Assembly (NCBI GenBank): GCA_964036275.1
Contig: OZ038433.1
Location: forward strand, 55,135,902 to 55,199,901
Length of the DNA stretch: 64,000 bases
Direction: 5' to 3'
Origin: Litoditis marina
Lineage: Eukaryota > Nematoda > Chromadorea > Rhabditida > Rhabditidae
The position numbers and the translations under genes are program-made. A model generated the notes under the pieces. That model saw only the letters and a list, made by a program, of their open reading frames with translations, searched no databases and had not been told where the DNA came from. How positions within the stretch are numbered: the first letter of the stretch is position 1; each line of letters starts with the position of its first letter. Below are positions 50,801-62,800 of this stretch, piece by piece.

Positions 50801-53800
50801 AACGTGGAGTTCTGGCGGATGGTCTGGGAGTTGGGAAGCAATTGTATCGTCATGTTAACAAAAGTCTTCGACTTCATGAGGGTGAGATCTTGATTTGTTT
50901 GTTTGTTACTTATTTGCTTAAATACTTTCGAAAAATGGAAAATTTTCTCACCAGGGAAAATTGAAGAAGAAAACGTTAAAACGTGGTTTATGCCGAGAGC
51001 TGACTCTCCTTCGTTTCAATGTTGCAACAGATTATATTAACCGCACTGAGTTGAGGGCTTTGTTGTATCTACCCTCTCATTGACCACATACATTGAATCG
51101 TAAACATTTTCAGTGTTTTAGGCTATTGTTTGATCAATATCAGCTAATATGTGTTGCGTTATAGGTGATGTGTCTTCAATATTGGCCGCTCGCCAAATTT
51201 ACATTCGGGGACATTGAAGTGGAAACAATTGAGTCCAAGACATACGCCCATTTTGTAGGTTTTCGTTACCCTCTATTGTTTTCCACAAAACTTCAGATAG
51301 AATCATATTGTTTTATACAAAACTTCAGATAGAACCAAAAGAAGAGTACACCTTTGTTTAATCATCTCATTATATTCAATTCTGTAGGTTATTTTTGGTT
51401 AGAAAGTTCATACTTGTTCTGATACACTACTTACTATGAAGCTCATTCACTTCTCCGCCACATTAATTGAAAAAGAAACGAAAGAGGCAACATTGTGAAG
51501 TTTAGCGGCGAATATCTATCGTTTCGCATTTGTGTTTTGGCTGCTTTGTGACCGTATGGTAAATCGGTTGAATTGTGCGTTTCAGTTACGTTTCAAGTTA
51601 TTGAAGTGTTCATACTACTTTGGAAAAAGGAGTTAATGAAAGTGTATGTATACGCATTACAACTCTCGATAAATGAAATATTCTCAATACAGGTGATTCG
51701 TACGTTTCGGTTAACGCGAAATGGCGAATCTCGGTTGGTGAAGCACTTTCATTTCACCGAATGGGAGCTCGACTCTTTCCCCTACATCTCAGCCTTCATC
51801 GAACTGCGGCGGTATGTTTCCAATCGAATTTTAAGACGAAAAACTAATCATAAAATGAAGTAAACCTGCGAAAAACTTATTTATTTTATATTTTAACTTA
51901 GTTATCTGAATAATGAGTTGTCACTGATTCTGCATCTTACTACTTGCTATAACCCCTTGATGAAACATTGAGTCATACTGTTGAAGAACTATTATGAGGA
52001 ACTCAGCTGTTCCACGGAAGGGAAGTCATTGGATGACCAAGGAACAACTTGATATGAAATGCATAAAATTAAAAGAAGTTTTTTTGCAGATTGTTGAACT
52101 TTCATTCATTATCAAGATTCTTGAGAATATTCTGAATATTTCAGACGAGTTCGTCAATACACTGAGAAGAACATGGTTGACGCGCCCATCGTTGTACATT
52201 GCAGGTAAGAAACGTGTAATTCTTTCAGAATCGTGTGCAGAAATATTCCGTAAACCATTTCAAGTCTGCTTTGCAAACATTCGCTATTTCTTGTTCAACT
52301 CTTAGCGTATGTCCCACGATTACCTCTAGCAGATTGAGAGTATTGAAAAGCGACAAGGTATTTCAGTTCCTTTTCTGGGCCATTCCCACTTTTGTTTCAT
52401 TTCATTGAATCTTGTTTTTCTCATTATCTCTATCTAGAGAATTATCCATGTTCACATTCTTGGGTTTTCTCTTTCACAAGGTTTCTGAGAGCTAACACCA
52501 AATATACCCAGCCTTTCTCAGCGATGATTATATGTAACTATACTTTATTAAGTGTGGGTGCAGTGACACCCGTTCTAAATACATGACATGAAACATCTGA
52601 TTCACTTTCCCATATTCTTCGCGTGACAGTTGCTCCGGCTGAATCCGTCACACTGTAGGCGAGCGCACGATTTCGGATACGCACGCTGCGCGGAAATCTT
52701 TTTCGACTTGGCCAGGTCTCGAATCCAGTACTCTACCTAAAAATGATGTCCTAATTTACTGAGACTTCCTCTGGTTTTGATATATGTCAGCCTTTGTTGG
52801 TTCTATTACCAGGACTGAGTTAACAGTACATATAGCAATTGCCAATGAATAACAATCTAGATGAGAAACCTGAAATTCTCAAACCCATCACCTAAAACGA
52901 CTATTACCATTTAACGGGAGTTGTTTTCAAATCGTTTTTCCCTCATTTTCGTATCCGGTCACCTTTTGGCATCTCGGCCATTTGACTGGACTGATGGGCA
53001 ACTCAATTAACTTTACACTGCAACACTGCAACTGATCACTATTTCGTTTACCTGTAATCTCGTGAAATCCAACAAGAATCCCCCAGCTCGCTCTCCTTTG
53101 TTCGAGCCGCAGACTTTTTCGAGAATGAAAGAAGTACATGTGTGATCGCACAACAATTGACGACATCTGAAATACCTTTCTATAGTCGCCTCCAAACCAA
53201 TGTGACACCGTAATTCTAATTGTATAAGGTAGAGCTTCTACTAACGACTAGAACGCCTGTTCATCCTTCCCATAGTCGCATTCACAATAACTTAAACTCT
53301 ATTCACAGATTCACAGCACTCGTTTTCTTTTTACCCGGACTGTAGGTTAAAATAGGACAATTATGTGGACCAATCTCGTGTCAACGGTACTTTAAACTAC
53401 AATTGAAAAACTACAATTGTATTGCAGTTTAAAGGACTGAAGCGTTGCGATTGGACCACATAATCGTCGTTCTTTAACAAAAAAATTATTCGAAACTCCA
53501 GTTCTTTTCCTGTTCAATACAACTCTTCTATTTGTGTTGCTAACTGAACGTTCTATGTAACTCCGCGTACCTTGTTGCATATCCGCTGATTGAATGTTCC
53601 AATGGTTTGTATGTGCCACATCTCGGTCTACAGTGTCGTATCAGATAGGGGGCCGCCTTCGCGTAACAAGCTTGATGATGCAGCATCTAAATACAACCAT
53701 TGCATTCGGGATTATAATAAAATAATATTAGATGTTTTACTATAAACGAAGATATGATTGAGAGTTGGAAACATCATTCTTCAAATAGTATGAATGAAAC

Positions 53801-56800
53801 ATAGGACTCACTTCAGAATATCTGTGGCGACACACGTATTCTCTCAAGTTGAATTGTACAGAATAGCCGCAATCATCTGAAAATAGGTAGTGTACTATAG
53901 AAATATTAACAGAACCACTGTTTTTTTATTTTATCAATTTTCTGATAGTATGAAATATATCAAAATACTTCAATTGCTACACATATATTTTTCTACATTC
54001 AGTATCATTTTGATATTTAAAGGGTACATTCACAAAGTTTCGCAAATAATTCACCTATACATCTGCTATGTTTGGTGTCTAAATGACAAAACAGCTCCAA
54101 GTCTCGTGGTGCAACTACCGAAGGCACGTCGATGCTACCGAATGCCATATGCGCCTGAAACATTGAACCGAGCTATACTAATCACAACATATTCTTATAC
54201 TCATTGCCTCTCTGAAGATATTTCTAGGTAGTACATGTTACCGATAATATTTTATTGGAAAACACTTGCATAATGAGTTGAATACGTGAATTCTTCTAGA
54301 ACTATGATGATGACGTTAAGCCCTTTGTCACTTGATAGTGTGTAAGATGATGGGTAAACATCCGAAAAATTGTTCTGGAAGAGTGGATTGGCCAAATTTA
54401 CATTCTAACTACGAAAATCTCAATTGAAAACAATCGAATACTATATTCAATTTTAAAATCTCTTTACATGTTGATGATAACGTTAAACTGTTTGTCGCTT
54501 GGTACTGACGTTTACTCATCCTCTTATACACTTTTATTCTATAAAATGATGATTGAAATTCCGTAAAATTGCCAGTTTCTAAAGCAGTGGATTGACTAGT
54601 TTTACATTCTAACTATTTCTACATTCAACGTTTGCCCACCCACATTGACCATATCCATTCCGATGTTCAGTTGATTATTGCATTCCTGAAGACATTTCCC
54701 ATCATTCATAACGTCATCATGTCGTCTGGTTGCATCAGCTGGAAATAATCAATGAAATACTATTATAGGAAAATCGCGAGAGAATTTATTATTTTCTCAA
54801 TACTCAATAGTTGTATCATTTAGACAGTGTGTGGCAGCATTATCTATATCCACTCAATCACTTCACCTGTACTCGGTTCAATGTTTCATGCTCTCTATAA
54901 GTATTGAACTGAAGCTATCTAAATTAGTTCGACCATAACACATGCATTAGAAAAGTGCCTATAAAGTACCATTACAAAAACATGTGTTCTGTCCTACCCC
55001 TGTTCTTGGGCATATTCCATTTCCTCTTGTCGTCTGCGTCTTCATAATCTCGTTGCAATCGGGCCAGAGAGAAGGCGGATGGCTTACGCGGTTTGTGCAT
55101 AAAACGACCTTAAATGACATCTCAAACAGAACATTAACGACATTTTATTCTAATTATAAAACAGGTTGATGGACTACGATCAGCTCAGTTTTTTATGCAC
55201 ACAAGACTTGTGTTTCAATGATTTTTTTATTATTTTCGACTAATTTCCCCCCGTGAGACCGTTTTATTTTTTCTCACTCGTTCGAAGCAAGTGTCATTTC
55301 AAAGTTCAATTGAAGTTCGAACTTTTGTGAAGTAAGTAACAAGCAGGACTTTCTGGTATAATGCTAGTGAAATGATGAGTCACGTTGAATAGATTAAACA
55401 AGTCTTAGTTGAGATTATGACCTACAGTCACAACGCAGATAATAGTGTTAGTCCAATGTCTGTGTTTAGTTCCATGTACTTCTTGTTCCAACTCACTTCT
55501 AGACCTCCAGGCAGTTGTGGAAGAAGCAAAGTAAATAAGAATGGAATATACCAAGAGATTCATATCTGCGTATATGGAAATATTGCAAAGAATGAAATTA
55601 TGATGTACAAAAAGTGAACAGAGGATGAGGGTAGCAAATGACTGTAGCTGGTAACCTTGGTTCACACATCAAGTGCGGTAATAAGGGGCTATTGTTGGGT
55701 TTGGAGACAACTTGTACCAAGGTTGTAAAGACGTTCAATAATCGAGAAAAACAACATTTTCTGAATTACGGCTGATCTGCGTATTTTTCACTTCCGAGTA
55801 TAACCAGAACACCCTTCAGACTACTCATGCATGCACAACCTGGTTTAAAATTCAAATAGTATTACGACGTGAGATGTAGACACAGGTTATTTCAAGAAAA
55901 GATCACTGTCGCGATGTTTGACATAAAAAGTTTTTCATATATTGGCGGTTTACATTCAAATGACCTAGAGTAAACTTAAACAACATTTGCCTGCAACCTG
56001 ATATGAATTTCAATTTGGAAGTTACAAGTAGGAAACATCGTGAAACAATGTTGAATACACGTTGTGGCTATAAGTAATGATCGCGAAACATTCAACCAAC
56101 CTAACTCTCACTGCTGAATGATGAAACTGAGGTGTTGCTGTTGGCCTCTTATCTTGTGTCTATGGCGCTGATGGTAACCAGTTTTCAGCTCAAATGAAAC
56201 ATGTAATTTGATTGCTGCTTCGATAAATGGCATACCACTTTAGTTGAAAAACAATGATAGTTTTAGAATGTCATATACAACATTAGAGCAACTGGTCTAC
56301 CCTTCATAATGCTTCGAAATGTTGCATCAACAAATTAAAACCCATTGAACACACATTACGATTGTATGAACACAATACTTCTGATAGAAATGTTTCTTTC
56401 AACTATACTTACGCGGGTCCAGGCTATTTTTGATATTTGCAATTAACTGTAACATAGAATATATAGTTCAAATTGAGTTTCACGTGAAACATTCAATTAA
56501 AACGATACCGGAATTTCATGGAGTGGTAAAACGCGGTTCACCATATAAGACGCTCCAATCTAAATGGTTTCGGAAATCAGGAAATCCTAGTGATTTCATG
56601 AAATTTTTAGGATGAGACTTTTAACCATCGAAGAGTTATCACTTTTTTTAAATTATTTCTGATTGTACATCGGGTAGACCCCATTTATTTGAAGTTTAAA
56701 CTAAAAACCAAACGATCGAATCGCTGTGTCCCGATTCAGGAAATTGAAAAAAAGTGTGTCACAAAAAATTGCAGTTTTCACAAATCTCTCAAAAAATTGT

Positions 56801-59800
56801 GTCACAATTTTTCACACTTCAATTTTTTGGGCACAGCTTTTTACACTTCAATTTTTTGGGCACAATTTTTCACACCTACAATTTTTTGGGCACATTTTTT
56901 CACTTTTCCAAATATTGTACATGTTCCAGCAAGAGAGGTTATTACTGAACCACTCGCGCGAAACTAATGTTTCCTTCTATACCCCCCCCCTGACTGCGCC
57001 GTATCTAGTATTGGCGATTAGAGCAATGAGACGCAGAGAAACGAGCGCGCATTGAGGGCATCGCCCAATTAGAGAAAGAGACGCAGAGAAAGAACAGGCG
57101 AGACAGATCCGAAGGATTTGAAACCATAACAAGATACGGATCATTGAGAGCTGTGTCAAAGAGTGTCACAGCATTATCGCGCGAGAGACATACGAAGTGC
57201 AAAGTACCTCTCTTTAGAGAAACAATTGTGTCACAATTTTTCACACTTCCATTTTTTGGGCCCAATTTTTCACACTACAATTTTTTGGGCACATTTTTTC
57301 ACACTGTTTTCAATTGCGAAAACGTGTGTTATAATGTTCTGAAAGGAAAATAATTGTGGCAGAGGATTTTGAAACATACAAATATTCGGTAGTTTTATCT
57401 GCGCTCCAAATGAGAGCGACACAAGAATTAGAAGAATTGGACATTTCAGAAAAAATATCGGACAAGTCTGATGATGCACAATATTTTGAGGTTTTCCAAG
57501 AAATTATCTAAAATGGAAACCATTTAGATTGGAGCGTCTTATATATAACAAGGTAGCCGTGCGGAAATTATTCCTTTCAAGGTAAAAGAGAGGAGAAGAG
57601 AGGTCAAAGGACAGAAAAACTAAAGAAGAACTAAGGATGGAAAAGTAAACCGAAAACCAAAAAAGAGGATTGATAATATCTATAATAGAAAATTATATGC
57701 TGAATTGTCAAAAGATACAGACTATCGCGGTTATTGTTCAAAACCAATGTAACGACGTTCTCAGGCAGTTCTTTTAAACTTCCGGACAATTTTTGTTCAC
57801 GACTTACAATGGCGCACGGAATCCTTACAGGGATCATATTTTGTACTGATGTTCTTCGGCAGAGTATAATAACGACACATTCCTTTAAGAAGTGGAATGA
57901 AGATTTGCAAGATCAGACATGAGCCCATCCAGTAGTTCTCAAAGTGCCGAATCGTAGATTGCCATCTCTGAGAGTTCGGCGGAAAAAACTGTAGAAACGG
58001 TGTCAAATCTTCGTAAAAAGCGACAAATCCGAAATAACATTCCTTAGATATCGCATCGCGCAAATTTCTTAGTGACCATTGGCAATTAGCTGAGAATTGA
58101 ACAAAAACTGGCTGAACAAGTTCGTTCGTCATGCTTGATAAGGAAGTTTGAAAACTAAAAAAACGGTCACGTATAGGCGACACAGAAACGTGTTTTATTT
58201 GTTTCATGAACATCTATGTATAGGTTAAATATAGGTAATTAGTATATCTCTTTTGAAATAGTATGCTTTTTTTAAATGCTTATTTTCTAGATCTCTTATT
58301 GTGGTTTATGTTGTGTTCTACTAGAGTTAGTACCTGTAAACAGACAGGAATAGTAGAAAACTCTCTCTCATCATTGAATCATTAATAGCCAATAAAGTTT
58401 GTGTTGCTATGTTGCTTTAATCTACCGGTCAAGTGTTTCCAAAACTACACTTTTTAGGCAAGAAGGTGCGCGGTGTGAAACTTTTTTCTTTGATTGGAAC
58501 CACTAAACCATATTTCCCACCGAAAAAATTCGTTTTGTAATGATCTTGGTCGTACCTGTTATCTTAGTCATCAAAACACTGTGATCTCTTGTTGTTAACC
58601 TTTATTATTGCACTACCACAAAATTAGAGGGTCACTCGCTACATCTTTAATTAAAGAATAAAGCGACCGTTTGGTTGGCCATACGCACTCAAGTGTAGCA
58701 CACGTTCATTATACGCGCTGGCAATTTAGTTCTACAGTCAGGTAACTCTACATTGTCGAGTACAAAACTAGAAGTAAGGACGAACTTATGATGATATAAT
58801 TAACTAACAGGAATCTAGATTTCAATAAAGTTTGAAATTGGTTAAATATTCTCTTAGCATATATACTACGATTATGGCCTGATTATGTATCTACATGAGA
58901 ATCGCAGGAGCTGGCAACACACATTTTAGCTGCAATAAGAGTTCAAAACTGCTTTACATTACTAGTGAATGTTTTATATAATAATTGTTATTTTCTGATT
59001 CGAATTTTCTTTAGCAACGGCGCCGGTCGGAGTGGTGCATTCTTGGCCCTTGACGCCAATTTGGAGTTGATGAAGAAGACTGGCCAATTGGATGTCTATG
59101 AATACGCGAAAACTCTCGTCAACTCCCGACCGCATCTCATTGATTCGGTCGATCAATATCAGTTCATCTACGACTGTTTGGCCGAGGTGAAACGATTATT
59201 CCATTATGCTTAAACTACATCCAAACTAGCCCTAGCGTACATCAAACTAGCGTGCACCAAAACTAGCGTACATCAACACTAGCGTGCATCAACACTAGCG
59301 TACATCAAAACTAACGTGCATCCAAACCATCGTACATCAAACTAGCGTGCACCAAAACTAGCGTACATCAAAACTACCGTACATCAACACTAGCGTGCAT
59401 CAAAACTAACGTGCATCCAAACCATCGTACATCAAACTAGCGTGCACCAAAACTAGCGTACATCAACACTAGCGTGCATCAACACTAGCGTGCATCAAAA
59501 CTAACGTGCATCCAAACCATCGTACATCAAACTAGCGTGCACAAAAACTAGCGTACATCAACACTAGCGTGCATCAACACTAGCGTGCATCAAAACTAAC
59601 GTGCATCCAAACTATCGTACATCAAACTAGCATGCACCGAAACTAGCGTACATCAAAACAAGCGTACATCGAAACTACCGTGCATCAAGACTAGCGTACA
59701 TCAAAACTAGCGTGCATCTTCGTGTTTACAATGTGTACGAGTTGTCACTATTTCAAATCACGTTACTTATACATGCCTAATACCATATTTTATCCAATTG

Positions 59801-62800
59801 AGTCATGAATCTTATCACATGATTGCTTGCAGGCTGTCATGTGCAACGTTCAACCGATTCAAATGCATGAGTTGAAGGACCGAAGTAGTATGTACAAGGC
59901 GAAGAAGAACAGAGAATTGATTGAGACTCAGGACAGCCACGAGAACAAGGTAGGTCAAACTGATAGCCTTGTGGCGTAGATACTAATGAGTACGTATGCC
60001 AGAAGATCCCGGCACCTTAGTCTCATCCTGTGTCTCTCGCTCTGCTTCACTATTTCTCGTCTCTTACATCCCGGCGGGGGTACGAGCAGAAAAATCGTGT
60101 GTTGGAGGAGACGCAGGATGGGATTAAGGAGCTGGGATCTTCTAGCATACGTACTCTGATGTAGGTATCAAGTGAAACACAGAGATATACCTCACTAGGT
60201 GGCGCCGAGGACTTTGTCAAAATGGTATCTCTTCATTTTAAGTTCCGATGAATGTAGTTCTAACGTTTATTCGAATTCTTAATTGTTCCCGCCTCTGTTG
60301 AAAACACATAAAACAACCTAAGGGTCACCACTCGCGCATATGTTTATAGAAACAGGTTTCATTGAGTCTTGACTGCTTGCGTATGTGTGTCTTGCTTGTC
60401 TAACATCGCTCAAATGTTCCTCCCATTTTGGGGTCACAACATGTTGTGAAAGTGCGCGCGAACACAGGAATCTGGGTTTATTGAACAAGATCGGTATCTA
60501 TGAATAATGGCTGTACGTTCCTATTTTTTAAACCTGAAAGGATTTCAGAAAATACTTTGAGAAAATACTGAACAACACTTCGAGAAATTTGGAAAAATTG
60601 CGTGTCGGCAATATTTACATATCTTTTCTTTCCGATTCAAACTAGCAATCTACTGAAATTCTCTCTCAATAACCATCAACAACATTTATTTCACCAGTTG
60701 GTAGAATCAAGTTTTCCGTTGTTCTATCGGTTCAAATAGAGCGCGTGAAACATCTCAGAGTGTTCAATGTCCGTCACATGTGTTGTGTTAGCGACAAAGC
60801 TCGCTTGTTTCTTCAGTTTACACCGCGAAGAGGGGGATTAATGACAAACGACACCGCCGCAAAAATAGAAGAGTTGGGGACTTTGAGACAATTGAGAGAT
60901 ACGATTGTTTCATATAATGAGAAGGAGATTAAGAGAAAAACAGAGACCTATATTTCATGTATCTTTAACTATCATTCATTTATGCGAACTGTTCATTTAC
61001 TTTTATTATTGATGTTGATGTACCACCTCAAACACAAATAGCGTGTTAACGAACTACCATAATATATTGGGTGAGAACAACCTTACCTACATACATGTTA
61101 AAGCTGGAAAAGTGAATTTCCATCTGTAAGTTACTTTGTTCAAATGTTTCATCGGAATTCTTCAGCTGCTTCTGCATCTGACTCCCTCTCTTCGAATAGG
61201 AGACTGTGCCGGTGGTCATCGATTGGAAAACAGAGGGAAGAACAGAGATGTCATGGTTGTACCACGTTAGTGTTTCCCGACGTATTTTTCATTTTCATAG
61301 CCATGATAGAGTAAATTTTACCATTTCTCCGTAAAATATGTAAATTTATCTCCAAAAGTGTGGTCAATCGGTATACAATTTTCTACAAGTCTAATGTTTC
61401 ACGTTACATCGAATAACAAGTTGGAAATATTAACAGACTCTATTTTCTGCTTACATTATGTGAGAAAAGTTTGTGTCAACATAAACATTATCAGATTGTA
61501 AATAGTTTGACTGTTGCAAAATTATTATAATTGTACATATTTTTAATTTAGCTGATCACGCGCGACCGTATCTTCAAACGTTACACGGGGAGAGCAAAGA
61601 TTACACGTACATAAATGCTGTTGAGGTAAGACACTTCCGATTTTCGAAAATTTATACTACTTTAGGACTGACCTTTTGATAAAATAATAAATTTTGAAAG
61701 AAACATGTTTACCTAAACTATTGTAGAACAAATGTTATTCACGATTCCTTCCAATAGACTTACGAAATCGAAGCGTCAAGAGCCGCTACTCTTAATAGAA
61801 GTCCTGGAACATTCATTTGCAGGTGGACGGGTTCACGAGAAAAGCCGAGTTCATAGTGACTGAATGGCCAAAACAGAGTACAGTCGACTCATTCTGGACC
61901 TTAATCTATGACCATTCATGTCATTCTGTGATCAACTTGAGTAACCAGGGCAGTCACAGAGTGAGTTTTGGCGGTAGTTAGTCTTTATGTCACGCCTAAG
62001 TAGAGAACATATACTTTCATGATACAATTCTTATGTTTCCGTTCGGAAAACTTACGTCAATGATACTCTAGTAGGCTATTTTTGGATATGATCCCAAGTA
62101 GTTCACAACAGCTATAGCAAGAGACATGGCAAAAAATTTCGCAACTTGTGAAGTTTAATGGATCTAGCAAGTTTGTGCGTGTAATGCGGATTGTAATATT
62201 ATGAAAACCTAGTAGGTGCGTTAAATAAACTCTGCTATCTCTGGGAGATACCAATAGCATTATTCCTGAAAATGTTCTCTCTGTTTTCAGCAATATCCGA
62301 CGTTCATTCATAACAAGGGGAAGGCGTCCTATGGTCCATTCATCGTAGAAGTTGTCAACCACGTACAGTACCCAGCATTTCAGTCGCACGTGGTGAAAAT
62401 AACCAAACGGGTCAGTTTTCTAAATTTGATGTTTCTGTTTGAATACTTTCATTGAATTTCCAGTTTACTGAGAACATATGTCTCTTGAGAGGGATGTAGA
62501 TACAGTAAGTTGATCTGCTATGTCGCTATGAATGTTGTCAAATGTTTCAGGTTGCATATATCTATCGAAATATATCAAAAAGATTGTGAGACTGAAAACC
62601 AGCAGACAAATTTCATGTAGACCGGATCACCCACTCGAAACGGAAATAAAACCCCGACAAAAGTGCCGACCCTGGAGGGTCATCCTGCCTACGTGCCGCC
62701 GAGTAGCGGACTACCGCCCGGCCAATCGTTCCGCGTGAAACCACAGTATCATGGCCACGTCCGTCCGTCGGGCGGATCGCTCGAGGACGAGATTCCGCCG

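Larger units (their letters stand above)
52205..59014 (+). other. 6.8-kb intron that splits the phosphatase catalytic loop
   Basis: Donor AG|GTAAGA at 52204 and acceptor TTTCTTTAG at 59014 divide the codon for the Ser directly after the catalytic Cys. Inside are MITE R2, a TIR element, an antisense open frame and three exact AATGTTTCA motifs. Confidence 0.85.
2560..62549. promoter_or_regulatory. Dispersed AATGTTTCA motif array, candidate 21U-RNA (piRNA) upstream motifs
   Basis: Exact copies, forward strand starts: 2560, 11669, 14112, 14599, 21534, 44927, 49052, 49669, 50442, 50734, 54880, 61143, 61393, 62541. Reverse strand (TGAAACATT) starts: 4687, 15682, 19716, 22725, 29987, 30463, 45945, 51961, 54156, 56485. 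That is 24 in all. About ten more differ only at the first base (for example 10449, 35028, 52590, 60747). The core TGTTTCA is that of the C. elegans 21U-RNA upstream motif (CTGTTTCA). Four copies also form or touch a splice acceptor. Function is inferred. Confidence 0.5.
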
